64,000 bases of DNA from an uncultured Eubacteriales bacterium (GCA_900544575.1 UQVO01000005.1:1-64000), one strand, 5' to 3'; positions 18,996 to 28,016 are shown, counted from the stretch's first letter. Program-made: numbers and translations. Notes: a model not told the origin generated them from the letters alone.

Positions 18996-19337
18996 ATGAA
19001 CGACTGTGTTTTTTGCAAGATTATCAACGGGGATATCCCGTCCGTCAAGGTTTACGAAGACGACGATATGGTCATCGTCAAGGACATTGCGCCGCAGGCT
19101 CCCGTGCATCTGCTCCTGCTTCCGAAAGAGCATTACGCCAACATCGTCGAGATGTCGGATGAGCAGGCGCAGACTCTCGCCCGCTGCATAAAGAAGCTCT
19201 CCGCCATGGTGGACGAACTCGGGCTTTCCGACGGGTTCAGGCTGGTGTCCAACAAGGGTAAAAACGCTTGCCAGTCCGTGGAACATCTCCACATCCACAT
19301 CCTCGGCGGCGCGCAGCTTGCCGACAGAATGGCTTGA
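18996..19337 (+). CDS. HIT-family nucleotide-binding protein
   Basis: A 113-residue histidine-triad protein, similar to purine nucleoside phosphoramidases and Ap4A-type hydrolases. The N-terminus [13 protein letters not shown] and the active-site HLHIHILGG (residues about 98-106) are both present. AAGGAGATAAAT precedes the start. It lies between tRNA-modifying mtaB and rpsU; the cellular substrate is unknown. Confidence 0.92.
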   Translation: MNDCVFCKIINGDIPSVKVYEDDDMVIVKDIAPQAPVHLLLLPKEHYANIVEMSDEQAQTLARCIKKLSAMVDELGLSDGFRLVSNKGKNACQSVEHLHIHILGGAQLADRMA

Positions 19338-19381
19338 TTGGCGGGGCAGGCAAATTGTCTGTTTCTTGCGACGCGATTTTG

Positions 19382-19409
19382 TTGACAAAATTTCGCGCGT
19401 GAGTATAAT
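19382..19409 (+). promoter_or_regulatory. Promoter of rpsU
   Basis: Consensus TTGACA (19382-19387) and TATAAT (19404-19409) with a 16-base spacer, 35 bases before the rpsU start. Confidence 0.8.
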
Positions 19410-19443
19410 AGATATCACTTGCGACAAAAAGGAGGTGAATGAG

Positions 19444-19623
19444 ATGTCTACTGTCAGAGTCGGTGAAAACGAAAGTTTGGACAATGCAATCCGCCGCTTC
19501 AAGAGAAAGTGCGCGCGTGACGGCATCATCGGCGACCTCCGCAAGAGAGAAGCCTACGAGAAGCCCAGCGTCAAACGTAAGAAGAAGGCCGAGGCCGCTC
19601 GCAAGAGAGCTTACAAGAACTGA
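19444..19623 (+). CDS. rpsU: Small ribosomal subunit protein bS21
   Basis: The 59-residue ribosomal protein S21, which sits near the anti-Shine-Dalgarno end of 16S rRNA. The sequence ([20 protein letters not shown] at the start, a Lys/Arg/Ala-rich end) is canonical and full-length. AAAGGAGGTG gives a near-perfect ribosome binding site. It has its own consensus promoter. Confidence 0.97.
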   Translation: MSTVRVGENESLDNAIRRFKRKCARDGIIGDLRKREAYEKPSVKRKKKAEAARKRAYKN

Positions 19624-19631
19624 AATCTCGT

Positions 19632-19649
19632 CGGGGAGTTTTCTCCCCG
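19632..19649 (+). terminator. Hairpin after rpsU
   Basis: CGGGGAG, TTTT, CTCCCCG forms a 7-bp stem right after the rpsU stop. It has no T run, so it may be a weak terminator or a processing site before the tRNA. Confidence 0.5.
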
Positions 19650-19655
19650 CAATTC

Positions 19656-19732
19656 GGGGGCATAGCCCAGTCGGTTAGAGCGCTTGTTTCACATACAAGA
19701 GGTCACAGGTTCGAGTCCTGTTGTCCCCACCA
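19656..19732 (+). tRNA. tRNA-Val (CAC)
   Basis: A 77-base cloverleaf with acceptor GGGGGCA/TGTCCCC, discriminator A, encoded CCA, anticodon loop TTCACAT (anticodon CAC) and T arm ACAGG-TTCGAGT-CCTGT. Confidence 0.95.
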
Positions 19733-19733
19733 G

Positions 19734-19761
19734 AAAACCCGAGGTAACACTCGGGTTTTTG
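19734..19761 (+). terminator. Terminator of tRNA-Val (CAC)
   Basis: AAAACCCGAG, a short loop, then CTCGGGTTTTT: a clear hairpin with a T run two bases after the CCA. Confidence 0.85.
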
Positions 19762-19840
19762 TTGTCTCCGCAGTCCTCCGTGCGGCAGGGGATGCCGCAC
19801 GCCTGACGGCAGAACCTGTGACGGTCACAGCTGACGCTCG
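19760..19840 (+). repeat. Partial tRNA-associated module (module E)
   Basis: Behind the terminator lies a degenerate tRNA-Val 3' end (TTGTTGTCTCCGCA), a hairpin with arms GTGCGGCA/TGCCGCAC (19780-19800), then GAACCTGTGAC (19812-19822), the perfect complement of the V-loop/T-stem of this tRNA (19702-19712), and CTGACGC. The order matches, in reverse, the right-hand part of module B at tRNA-Val(GAC); the TAAGGAGC core is missing. Confidence 0.65.
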
Positions 19841-19916
19841 CGTGGTAATGTCGGGTGATGTGCCAGTGTTGTGTTTTTACGGCGTTTCGTGTACAATAAC
19901 ATAAAGGGTGCAGACT

Positions 19917-20897
19917 ATGAGCAAATACGAAATAGATTGCAAGGAAGTTGCCGAGGTCGGCGGGGAAAAGTATTATCTCCGCATCAGGGGGCAGGACGTG
20001 AAAAATCCCGTGGTTCTGTTTCTGCACGGAGGATGCGGTTCTCCCGACCGTGCTCATATGCTCAGATTTCAGTCGCCGCTGGCGGAGAAATTCACGCTGG
20101 TTGCGTGGGACCAGCGGGGCAGCGGGCTGGCTTACGATAAACGCGAAGCGGCAAATACCGTCCTTACCAGAGAATTGATTGTGAGCGACGCGGTCAATGT
20201 CGTCGGCTGGCTCAAACGGCGGTTCGGCAAAGACAAAATTATCATTGTCGGTCATTCGTGGGGCAGCGCGATAGGCGTATGGCTGGCGCAGGCAGTCCCC
20301 GAAGACATCTGTGCATATGTCGGCATCGGTCAGGTGGTGGATTATGTCCGCAACGAGCAGATGTCCTATGTATGGACGCTGGAAGAGGCTAAAAGAACGG
20401 GGGATGTGAAGTCGCTGGAAACACTTGCGGAGATAGGATATCCCGAAAACGGAGTATATGCGGGTGATAACAGGGCTTGCCAGATGAAACAGCGGGCGGT
20501 GCTTCATAAGTTGGGCGGCGCTACATACGCCAACAGGCGGCCGTATTGGCAGGAACTGCTGTTTCATGACATTCCCATTGTTTTGGGTGAGTACGGGCTT
20601 TCGGGCGCCGTAAAATACATCAAGGGCATATCTTACAGCGGGTCTTCGCCTATGGCGAGGGATAACCCCGATTTTATGAACACGGCAAAAAAGCTGGACG
20701 TCCCCGTTTATCTTACGCTCGGAAGGCACGATTTCAATTGTGTGCACACACTTGCCGAGGAGTGGTTGGAGAGGCTTGACGCTCCGGTGAAGAAGCTGAT
20801 ATGGTTTGAAAACTCCGCCCATTCGCCTCAATGGGAGGAAGCGGAGGAATGGAACAGGACGTTCGAGTCGCTTTTTGACTGCGGAGTGGCCAAATAA
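19917..20897 (+). CDS. Alpha/beta hydrolase, S33 aminopeptidase-like
   Basis: A 326-residue alpha/beta hydrolase resembling proline iminopeptidases (family S33), which release N-terminal residues from short peptides. It shows the oxyanion block LFLHGGCGSPD, DQRGSG, the nucleophile elbow GHSWGSAIG (Ser near residue 114), the acid in LGRHD and the histidine in NSAHSPQWEEAE. The start at 19917 is preceded by AAAGGGTG. A close paralogue lies at 25798-26760. No signal peptide, so cytoplasmic. Substrate specificity cannot be read from sequence alone. Confidence 0.85.
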   Translation: MSKYEIDCKEVAEVGGEKYYLRIRGQDVKNPVVLFLHGGCGSPDRAHMLRFQSPLAEKFTLVAWDQRGSGLAYDKREAANTVLTRELIVSDAVNVVGWLKRRFGKDKIIIVGHSWGSAIGVWLAQAVPEDICAYVGIGQVVDYVRNEQMSYVWTLEEAKRTGDVKSLETLAEIGYPENGVYAGDNRACQMKQRAVLHKLGGATYANRRPYWQELLFHDIPIVLGEYGLSGAVKYIKGISYSGSSPMARDNPDFMNTAKKLDVPVYLTLGRHDFNCVHTLAEEWLERLDAPVKKLIWFENSAHSPQWEEAEEWNRTFESLFDCGVAK

Positions 20898-20908
20898 CGG
20901 GAGGAAAA

Positions 20909-21511
20909 ATGAAAAAGGACGGAAAACCCGAAGTGCCGACAGGCTGCCTCTTTCAAGGGTGTTACAATCCCGCATACGAGGCGGAGATTAAGAAAGGAAA
21001 AGACCTCTGTTACCGTTTCAATGCGCTCAATCCCAACGACAGGGAAGCGCAGACGGAGATACTTGCCGAGCTGCTCGGCGGTATGGGAAAGGACGTGATA
21101 TTCACGCCGCCGTTTTGGTGCGATTACGGTTACAACATCACGGTGGGGAACACCTTTTACGCAAATCACAACCTTGTCATAACGGACGGAGCGGCGGTGA
21201 CTTTCGGCGACAACGTATTTATTGCGCCGAACTGCTGTTTCACGACGGCGGAGCACCCCACCGACCCCGAGCAGCGCAAGGCGGGCCTGGAAATCGCAAA
21301 ACCCATAACCGTCGGCAACAACGTGTGGATAGGCGCGGGCTCCGTCGTGCTTGCGGGGGTCACGATAGGCGACAATGCCGTGATAGGCGCGGGTTCCGTC
21401 GTGACGCGCGACATTCCGTCCGATGTGGTTGCCGTGGGCGTGCCGTGCAGAGTGATGAGAAAGATTACGGAAGAGGACAAGTATCGCTATACGTTGTATA
21501 ATCCCCGTTGA
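20909..21511 (+). CDS. Maa/LacA-type sugar O-acetyltransferase
   Basis: A 200-residue acetyl-CoA-dependent transferase of the maltose/galactoside acetyltransferase group. The N-terminal substrate-binding helix region contains YRFNALNPNDRE; the left-handed beta-helix has hexapeptide repeats (ITVGNNVWIGAGSVVLAGV, TIGDNAVIGAGSVVTRD). The catalytic histidine is probably that in FTTAEHPTDPEQR. GGGAGG precedes the start 11 bases after the hydrolase, so the two are co-transcribed. Confidence 0.9.
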   Translation: MKKDGKPEVPTGCLFQGCYNPAYEAEIKKGKDLCYRFNALNPNDREAQTEILAELLGGMGKDVIFTPPFWCDYGYNITVGNTFYANHNLVITDGAAVTFGDNVFIAPNCCFTTAEHPTDPEQRKAGLEIAKPITVGNNVWIGAGSVVLAGVTIGDNAVIGAGSVVTRDIPSDVVAVGVPCRVMRKITEEDKYRYTLYNPR

Positions 21512-21597
21512 CGCGTTTGCGGGACGGGTTGTCTGCCCCGCCTTTGCTCAAGCGCAAATTCAAAGCCGAGTGTAGGCAAGGGGAGAATAAGGACTGT

Positions 21598-21627
21598 AAA
21601 AAACCGCCTCATCGGAGGCGGTTTTTG
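21598..21627. terminator. Bidirectional terminator
   Basis: AAACCGCCTC, four-base loop, GAGGCGGTTTTT between convergent genes. A and T runs on both sides allow termination in both directions. Confidence 0.85.
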
Positions 21628-21647
21628 TTTTGTGACCGAAAGCTGTT

Positions 21648-22556
21648 TCAGGCGAGAGCGGACTCGAAAGTCGCGTCATCGGTGAGAACGGTATATGTCG
21701 CCGAGGTTGACACGTTGCCCGATATGCGTATGCCTTCCGTCTTAATGTTCGGGAAGTTGAAGATAATCAAGTTTCCGCTTTCAATGAAATCAAAAAGCGT
21801 CATCGGGAAGAATTCCACGTTGTAGGCGAGGAATTCCGCGTCCTCGTACGGCATATAGGCGGTGATGTCCTGCGAAGTGGTCATCGTCGCAAAGTTGCCG
21901 TCGGCAAACGACAGCGTGCCCGTGACGTCGCCGAGGGTCAGCCAGCTCTCAATCATAGGCAGAATGTCGTAGCCGGCGTCATAGGCGAGTATGGGCGCAA
22001 CCTGCCACAATATCCACGCCAGCGAAGAATCGCCGGGGATTGAGTAGTTGCCGTCCGCGCCGCTGATTTTCTCCGCGTCGTAGAAAGTAGGCGCGGCAAG
22101 ATTGAGGACGGGCAGAGTGTCGTTCAGTTCTTCTTCCGTGAACGAAACGGAGATATCGTTGACGCCGAGCAGCGGCAAAATTGCGGAATCGATTACAATC
22201 GACGTATTGCCTTCGGCATCGCGTTCGGCATCGAGAGTCAGATTGATAGAACTGCTGCTTGAATTAATCTTCAATCTGATTGTGTAATCGAAGACAAATT
22301 CGTCCCCGATATAGACGCGCTTGCCTGACACTTCGGCGGTAAGGGGGACGGCGCTTTCTCCGCTGCCGACGGTCGCGTTGACCGTACCCGTATCCGTCAC
22401 CATTTTGTTGGCGGCTAAGTTCCATTTTTCTTCCGCTTCGGCATATGCGGAAGCGGTGTCGTAGCCGTCGTTGCAAGCCGTCATCGCAAATGCGGCAACG
22501 GTCAGACTTGCAAGAAGCATAAATATCGTTATTGAGGTTTTAAGTGCACGTTTCAT
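21648..22556 (-). CDS. Predicted lipoprotein of unknown function
   Basis: I do not recognise this 302-residue protein. It has a lipoprotein signal peptide ending in FAMTACND (lipobox TAC, residues about 20-27), then a Ser/Thr/Asp-rich, beta-rich body with AEVSGKRVYIGDEFVFDYTI and LNLTLDAE. It lacks cysteines beyond the lipidated one. GGAGG precedes the ATG at 22556. It begins 15 bases downstream of the GH18 lipoprotein gene, so both are probably expressed together and sit on the outer membrane face of the cell. Confidence 0.7.
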   Translation of the reverse strand: MKRALKTSITIFMLLASLTVAAFAMTACNDGYDTASAYAEAEEKWNLAANKMVTDTGTVNATVGSGESAVPLTAEVSGKRVYIGDEFVFDYTIRLKINSSSSSINLTLDAERDAEGNTSIVIDSAILPLLGVNDISVSFTEEELNDTLPVLNLAAPTFYDAEKISGADGNYSIPGDSSLAWILWQVAPILAYDAGYDILPMIESWLTLGDVTGTLSFADGNFATMTTSQDITAYMPYEDAEFLAYNVEFFPMTLFDFIESGNLIIFNFPNIKTEGIRISGNVSTSATYTVLTDDATFESALA

Positions 22557-22571
22557 AGCGTTCAACCTCCG

Positions 22572-24221
22572 TTATGCGTTGAATTCGTATCCGACGATAC
22601 GTTCTGTCGCGGTGTTTCCGATGACGCGGAGAAGATTGAGATAATTGCCTTCGCCGTCCTGCGCGTTCCAATCGCAGTCGGTATCTTCGCGCCAGAGCAT
22701 CATACCCGCAAATCCCTGTTCGATGACGTATGCGGTCTTGTCCGCAACGAGCGCGCCGCCGTTGACCCAGACCTGTATGAATTCGTTGTCATATACAATG
22801 GTCTTGTCGAGGTTGGTGCCGTTGTAATACAGCCATTGCGAGTTGTCCCAATAGGTGTAGGGAGCCTTGTCCTGCGTGGCGTAGACTTCGCTGCCGTAGC
22901 CGTAGTTTGTCCAGACGGTGTCCCAGCTGTTGGGTCTTCCGTAGACGGGGATGCCGAGCACGAGCTGCGAGGGGTCGAAGCCGATGTTGACAAAGTAGCG
23001 CATCGAAGAATACGCTCCGCTCCTGAACGAAGCGTGGTTGCCGTCCACGATGTCGAAGCGGTCGTAAGCCATCATCTGCACGAAATCGACGGCGTCGATT
23101 TGTTCCTGCGTGAGGCGCACGTTGTCGGCAGACAGCGCGAGCGAAATGTATTTGTCCTCCCCGGATGAGTCAATCGCTTCGCTGACGCGGGTGATGAGGT
23201 CGCCGTAATGTTTCCATTCCGTCACGCCCGTCGGATATTCCCAGTCGAAATCTATGCCGTCAACGCGGTCGTCGTCGGCAATGAGGGAAGTGATGTTTTC
23301 CATCAGTACGTCCATATTGGAGGGGAGTCCGTGAGCGGAAAGGTCGGACGGGAAGAGGTCCATACAGATGTTCACGTCGCGGTCGCCCACGATGGACACG
23401 ATTTTGTCAAGCAGCTGATTGTAAAAAGTCGGGTCGGACGTGCGGTCCTCGGGGTCGAAGCCGCTTTCGGACGCGTAGACGAGCGAACCGTCCTCCTCCC
23501 AGAAGACGAAGGATATGAGTATCATATCGGTAATCACGCCGCGGTCGAGCTCTTCCGCAAGCGCCGCCGCTTCCTCGTCCGTCATATTGTAGAAGTCGTC
23601 CACACGGTAATAGTTGAACACACGGAATTCGTTCGCGTATTCTTTGGGGGCGACGTTGTATATTTCGACCTCCGCAATCGACATATCCTTGCCTTCGTCG
23701 CTGCGTCCGAAATAAATGCGGAAAGTCGTCACGCCCGTCTGCTCCTCGAAAGTGCAGTAGCGATAGCGTTCGATTCTGTCCTGCTGACGGTAAAAGGCGT
23801 TTTCGTAATATCCGTATTCGTCAACGGTATATTCGCCGTTTTCGTCGGGAATGACAAAGCTGAATCCGGAAATGAAATTGCCGTTTTCGCGGAGCACTAC
23901 GGTGTCGAAGTCGGCAGGGGAGTCGAAGGTTATCTCGATATATTCCCCGGAAGTCGTCTCCGCGGTCCACGCCGTTTCGGTATCGCCGTCCGCGACCGCG
24001 GAAGCGGAGGACGCGGCGGAGCTCGCGCTTACCGACGCGTCGGCTATCAGATTCTGCGCGTCGGTGACATCGAGGTCGTTCGTAAAAACGTCTTCGGGAC
24101 GCGTCACGCCTTTTCCTGCCGGCGTAGCCGTGCCGTCGTCGCACGCCGCAAGCAACAGGGCACACGCAGAAGCGAGAACGAGCACGGCGACAATCAGCGC
24201 AATCGCTTTCTTCTTTCTCAT
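22572..24221 (-). CDS. GH18 glycoside hydrolase lipoprotein
   Basis: A 549-residue surface lipoprotein (lipobox LLAACDD) with an N-terminal F5/8C-like carbohydrate-binding domain (residues about 50-190, SASSAVADGDTETAWTAE and IEITFDSPADFDTVVLREN) and a C-terminal GH18 barrel. The GH18 catalytic motif DGxDxDWE is present as VDGIDFDWEYP, and QMMAYD and the WREDTD strand are typical of the fold. It could be a chitinase or an endo-beta-N-acetylglucosaminidase acting on glycans. AGGAGAGATT precedes the ATG at 24221. Confidence 0.88.
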   Translation of the reverse strand: MRKKKAIALIVAVLVLASACALLLAACDDGTATPAGKGVTRPEDVFTNDLDVTDAQNLIADASVSASSAASSASAVADGDTETAWTAETTSGEYIEITFDSPADFDTVVLRENGNFISGFSFVIPDENGEYTVDEYGYYENAFYRQQDRIERYRYCTFEEQTGVTTFRIYFGRSDEGKDMSIAEVEIYNVAPKEYANEFRVFNYYRVDDFYNMTDEEAAALAEELDRGVITDMILISFVFWEEDGSLVYASESGFDPEDRTSDPTFYNQLLDKIVSIVGDRDVNICMDLFPSDLSAHGLPSNMDVLMENITSLIADDDRVDGIDFDWEYPTGVTEWKHYGDLITRVSEAIDSSGEDKYISLALSADNVRLTQEQIDAVDFVQMMAYDRFDIVDGNHASFRSGAYSSMRYFVNIGFDPSQLVLGIPVYGRPNSWDTVWTNYGYGSEVYATQDKAPYTYWDNSQWLYYNGTNLDKTIVYDNEFIQVWVNGGALVADKTAYVIEQGFAGMMLWREDTDCDWNAQDGEGNYLNLLRVIGNTATERIVGYEFNA

Positions 24222-24250
24222 AATCTCTCCTTTCTGTTTTAATGACAAAA

Positions 24251-24278
24251 GGACAGAAACCCCTGTCGGCTTCTGTCC
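24251..24278 (-). other. 5'-UTR hairpin of GH18 mRNA
   Basis: GGACAGAA and TTCTGTCC pair (8 bp, 12-base loop) a few bases inside the predicted transcript, a position typical of mRNA-stabilising 5' hairpins. Confidence 0.5.
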
Positions 24279-24285
24279 CCGAAAT

Positions 24286-24314
24286 AATATAACAAATTTT
24301 TTCTGCGTGGTCAA
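24286..24314 (-). promoter_or_regulatory. Promoter of GH18 gene
   Basis: On the minus strand TTGACC (24314-24309), 17 bases, TATATT (24291-24286). Confidence 0.7.
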
Positions 24315-24407
24315 TAAGGAAAGTTCGTGATTAAAGGAGTTTTTTGTGTTTTTCGGTGACGCGCGGCGTCCCACGCGGGCGTGCGGGCTTTTAGTAAAGA
24401 ATTGCTA

Positions 24408-24435
24408 TTGATTGCGGATAAAAAAGAGTTATAAT
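24408..24435 (+). promoter_or_regulatory. Promoter of amidohydrolase operon
   Basis: TTGATT (24408-24413), 16 bases, TATAAT (24430-24435), 41 bases before the start codon. Confidence 0.65.
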
Positions 24436-24476
24436 ATACAAAACGGGGCGCGGGGAGCGCCCGAAGGCGGTCGCAT

Positions 24477-25796
24477 ATGAAAAAGAAAGAGAATTTTGTC
24501 GTGAGAGGCTGCGCTCTCGTGGACGTCACGCGTGAGTGTGAGGTCGTGCGCGACACGGACATATTCGTCAGGGACGGAATCATCGAACGCATTTCTCCCA
24601 CCGACGAAGGTTTGGACGTGACGGATTATAAAGTCATCGACGCACGCGGGCTTTACGCTATGCCCGGGCTCATCAACGCGCACGCGCATCTCTTCGGAAC
24701 GGGCGCGCCGAGCAAAATACTTTCGGGCGGCGGCGCGCAGAAACTCGTGCTCAAAATCACGCGCAGCGCGATAGGTCCCGCGATACTCAGAGCGTTGGTG
24801 CGCTCGTCCTGTGCGCAGGAGCTCAACTCCGGCGTGACGACGCTGCGTTCGCTCGGCGATTTCAGGTTTTCGGACATCGAAGTGCGCGACGAAATAAGGA
24901 AAGGGAAAGGAAAGGCGGCGGGACTCAATCTGCTGGTGTCGGGACCCGCGCTTACCGCGCCGGGCGGGCACGGGGACGGGACTTTCGCTCTCACCGCTTC
25001 CGCGCCTTCGGAATTTGCCGCGCTCGTGGCGCAGAACGTGATGAACGGAGCGGACGTGGTGAAGATATGCATAACGGGCGGCGTTACGGACGCAAAGAAG
25101 AAAGGCGAACCGGGCGAAGTCAAAATGACGGAAGAGCAGGTGAAGGCGGCGTGCGACAGGGCGCACAAGCTCGGCAAAAAGGTCGCGGCGCATATCCAGA
25201 GCCCGCTCGGTGTGGAGATTGCGGCGAAATGCGGTGTGGATACAATCGAGCACGGAGCGCATATGAGCGCGGAAGCGGCGGCGGCTTTGAAAGCGCGCGG
25301 CGGCGCGGTCGTGGCGACGTACACGCCGGCGTATCCTTACTTCAAACTTCCGCCCGAAGTCACCAAGCTCGACGACATCCGCGTGTTCAATTCGGGCATA
25401 GTGCTGGACGGTATGACGCAGTGCGTGAAAGACGCATATGCGGCGGGCATAACGGTCGGAATGGGCACGGACGCATCCTGTCCGTTCTCGACGCAGTACG
25501 GGATGTGGAGAGAGATAATTTATTTTGCAAAGCTCGGCGGATTCGGAATCAAAGCCGCGCTCAAAGCGGCAACGATAGGAAACGCCGCGGTTGTGGGCGA
25601 GAGTGAAAGGACGGGGTCGCTGGAAGTCGGCAAGCGCGCCGACATCCTCCTGCTTTCGAGAAGTCCCGTCAGCCACCCCGAAACGCTTCGCGCTCCGAAG
25701 ACCGTGATTGCGGGCGGCAGGGTCATAGAGCATCCCGCAGTCAAACGCAACGAAAAAATGGAAAAAATACTCGACAAGCTGATGGAGGAAATGTGA
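24477..25796 (+). CDS. Amidohydrolase, prolidase/imidazolonepropionase-like
   Basis: A 439-residue metal-dependent amidohydrolase of the group containing imidazolonepropionase-like proteins and Xaa-Pro or Xaa-Arg dipeptidases. Metal ligands visible are HAH in PGLINAHAHLFG, the lysine region VVKICITGG, histidines in KVAAHIQS and IEHGAHMS, and the aspartate in GMGTDASCPFS. The C-terminal strand (VGKRADILLLSRSP) is typical. The S33-like hydrolase next to it suggests a peptide- or amide-scavenging pair (inference). Confidence 0.85.
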   Translation: MKKKENFVVRGCALVDVTRECEVVRDTDIFVRDGIIERISPTDEGLDVTDYKVIDARGLYAMPGLINAHAHLFGTGAPSKILSGGGAQKLVLKITRSAIGPAILRALVRSSCAQELNSGVTTLRSLGDFRFSDIEVRDEIRKGKGKAAGLNLLVSGPALTAPGGHGDGTFALTASAPSEFAALVAQNVMNGADVVKICITGGVTDAKKKGEPGEVKMTEEQVKAACDRAHKLGKKVAAHIQSPLGVEIAAKCGVDTIEHGAHMSAEAAAALKARGGAVVATYTPAYPYFKLPPEVTKLDDIRVFNSGIVLDGMTQCVKDAYAAGITVGMGTDASCPFSTQYGMWREIIYFAKLGGFGIKAALKAATIGNAAVVGESERTGSLEVGKRADILLLSRSPVSHPETLRAPKTVIAGGRVIEHPAVKRNEKMEKILDKLMEEM

Positions 25797-25797
25797 G

Positions 25798-26760
25798 ATG
25801 GCAGAGTACGAACTCGACTATTCGGAATTTATCGAAGTCAACGGCGACAGGCAGAACGTCAGAGTCCGCGCAGCGAAAAAGGGTCTGCCCGTGGTGCTGT
25901 TTCTGCACGGCGGCCCCGGTGTGTGCGACCGTCATCAGATAATCGGCAACCATTCCGCTCTCGCGGAGAAATTCACGCTCGTCTGCTGGGACCAGCGCGG
26001 GTCGGGGAAAAGCTACACTTCCGCGCTCAGACGGCAGAACCTTTCCGTGGACACTTTCGTGTCGGACGTCGAGTTTATGCTGGAATATCTCACGGGCAAA
26101 TTCGGCGTGCGCAAAGTCGCGGTGGTGGGGCACAGCTGGGGGTCCATTATCGGCACGCTTGCGGTGTCGCGCCGCCCGGATTTGGTGTCTGTGTACATAG
26201 GCGAAGGGCAGTTTGTGGACGGTGACTCCAACGAAGCGGAGTCATACCGTTTCTGTCTTGAAGAGGCAAGAAAAAGAGGGGACAAAAAGGCGCTGAAAGC
26301 CTTGGAAGGATGCGCGCCCGTCGACGGCGTCTATGCGTCGCACAAGGCTATGATGGCGCAGCGCGACTGCCTGTCCCGCTACGGCGGAGCGATTTACCAC
26401 GGCGACGAAGGGCTTGTGAAAGGCTTGCTGATGCCCCTCCTGAAAAGCCCCGAATACAGCCTCGGCGACATCCTGAAATACGCGCGCGGCGCGACATATC
26501 TCACCGACGTGATTTGGAGCGACGTCGTCGGACAAAGGCTGAGCAGGATAAAGAAGCTGGACGTGCCCGTTGCCGTGACGCAGGGCAGACACGACTACAA
26601 CACTCCGTCCGCACTTGCGAAGAAGTGGTTCGACGAGCTGGAAGCACCTTACAAAAAGTGGGTGTGGTTCGAGGACTCCGCCCATTCTCCCGACCAGGAA
26701 GAGCCCGACAAATGGCGCGCCGCGCTGGACGAAATCCTGACCGAAACGGCTGCGCTGTGA
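25798..26760 (+). CDS. Alpha/beta hydrolase, S33 aminopeptidase-like
   Basis: A 320-residue paralogue of the hydrolase at 19917-20897, with the same landmarks: LFLHGGPGVCD, CWDQRGSGKSY, nucleophile elbow GHSWGSIIG, TQGRHD and DSAHSPDQEEPD. Its HGGPG block is closer to classical proline iminopeptidases than the paralogue's HGGCG. It starts one base after the amidohydrolase stop (TGAGATG), so the two are translationally linked. Confidence 0.87.
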   Translation: MAEYELDYSEFIEVNGDRQNVRVRAAKKGLPVVLFLHGGPGVCDRHQIIGNHSALAEKFTLVCWDQRGSGKSYTSALRRQNLSVDTFVSDVEFMLEYLTGKFGVRKVAVVGHSWGSIIGTLAVSRRPDLVSVYIGEGQFVDGDSNEAESYRFCLEEARKRGDKKALKALEGCAPVDGVYASHKAMMAQRDCLSRYGGAIYHGDEGLVKGLLMPLLKSPEYSLGDILKYARGATYLTDVIWSDVVGQRLSRIKKLDVPVAVTQGRHDYNTPSALAKKWFDELEAPYKKWVWFEDSAHSPDQEEPDKWRAALDEILTETAAL

Positions 26761-26810
26761 AGCGGTAAAACGACACAAAACGCAGTTTACTTAACGACAA
26801 TGCAACGAAA

Positions 26811-26840
26811 AACCCGCTGTTTGGTGGGTTTCGGTTTTTA
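26811..26840. terminator. Terminator between convergent genes
   Basis: AACCCGC, six-base loop, GTGGGTTTCGGTTTTT, with an A run on the other side. Confidence 0.6.
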
Positions 26841-26864
26841 TGATGTGCTGTTCGCCGCCGATTG

Positions 26865-28016
26865 TCAGACGAAAATGTTGTGCACGAAAGTGTTGAGCGC
26901 GGGACGCCAGACGCTCGGGGAGTGTCCGATTAGCGCGGACTTTATTTCGTAGGTGTGTTCGACACCTATCGCGTCGAGTTTTTCGTGGATATTGGCGCTG
27001 ACCCCCGCCAGCGTATCGAAACGGCTGACGGTTATCTGAACGTAACGGAAGCCGTCGGAGCCCTCGTCGAGCGCGAAGTCGGGGACATAGTCGGACGACG
27101 ATATTACGTTTTCACCGAAAGATGCGGAGGAAAACGCGCCGACATAGCCGAACACGTCCTGATAGGCAAACGCCGTGAGCAGCGCTTCGCGGCCGCCCAT
27201 CGAAAAGCCCGCTATCGCCGTGTTGTCCTTGCCCGTGAGAGTGGAGTAGTGTCCGTTGACGTAAGGCATAAGGCATTCGACGATATCCCGCCCCGTCAGG
27301 TCGTAGGTTGCGGCAAGTTCGGGCGGCGCGGAGGGCGGAAACATCGTCCATTCGGGTTCCGTTTCCGTCGCATTGACAAGGCTGTTGACGCACACGACAA
27401 TCATTTCGGGCACGCCGCCGAAATAGTGCGCGTTCTGCACGGTGTATTGCGCACCCATTGCAAAGCCGGACACCCCTTCCGTCCACGCGTCTTCGTCGCA
27501 TTGCAGTCCGTGGAGCAGATAGAGCACGGGATAGTCTTTTTCGGGGTCGTATTCGGGAGGAAGAATTACGTTCGCGTGCTTGTACGCGCCCGCGACGGAA
27601 GAATAGTATTCGATTTTGATTATCTCGTCGCCCTCCGTATATTCGTAGCCGTCGACGGGTTTGTAGTAATCGACGGGGGCGAAAACCGCGGAAGTTTCGT
27701 AAAGCACGGTGTCGCCGAGCAGAATTTCCACGGAAAATTCGCCGTCGAATGCGGAGCAGTCCGCAATGCCGTCCTCGTCTGGCTGCACCGTTTCCGCGAC
27801 GCCCGTCCGTCCCGTGAGCCTGACGGCGAGTGAGGACACGGCGCTGTCGCCGCATTCGCAGGCGTAACTCAGGCTGATGTCGTGTTCGTCTTCGAGCACG
27901 GTGCATTCGAGAGTATACTCGTGCACGTGTTCGGGCGTCGCGTCGTCGCAGGCGGCGAGGACCGCGAGCGACAGCCCGAGCAGGAATAACAAAAGCAATG
28001 CAAGCGGTTTTTTCAT
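26865..28016 (-). CDS. Lipoprotein esterase, esterase-D/CE1-like
   Basis: A 383-residue surface lipoprotein (lipobox VLAACDD) with a beta-rich N-terminal domain (residues about 25-120) and an alpha/beta hydrolase domain like feruloyl or acetyl-xylan esterases of CE1. It has VLYLLHGLQCDE, the nucleophile elbow GFSMGGREAL and a C-terminal histidine in IGHSPSVWR. It probably removes acyl groups from carbohydrates outside the cell; the exact ester is unknown. GGAGG lies in front of the ATG. Confidence 0.83.
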   Translation of the reverse strand: MKKPLALLLLFLLGLSLAVLAACDDATPEHVHEYTLECTVLEDEHDISLSYACECGDSAVSSLAVRLTGRTGVAETVQPDEDGIADCSAFDGEFSVEILLGDTVLYETSAVFAPVDYYKPVDGYEYTEGDEIIKIEYYSSVAGAYKHANVILPPEYDPEKDYPVLYLLHGLQCDEDAWTEGVSGFAMGAQYTVQNAHYFGGVPEMIVVCVNSLVNATETEPEWTMFPPSAPPELAATYDLTGRDIVECLMPYVNGHYSTLTGKDNTAIAGFSMGGREALLTAFAYQDVFGYVGAFSSASFGENVISSSDYVPDFALDEGSDGFRYVQITVSRFDTLAGVSANIHEKLDAIGVEHTYEIKSALIGHSPSVWRPALNTFVHNIFV

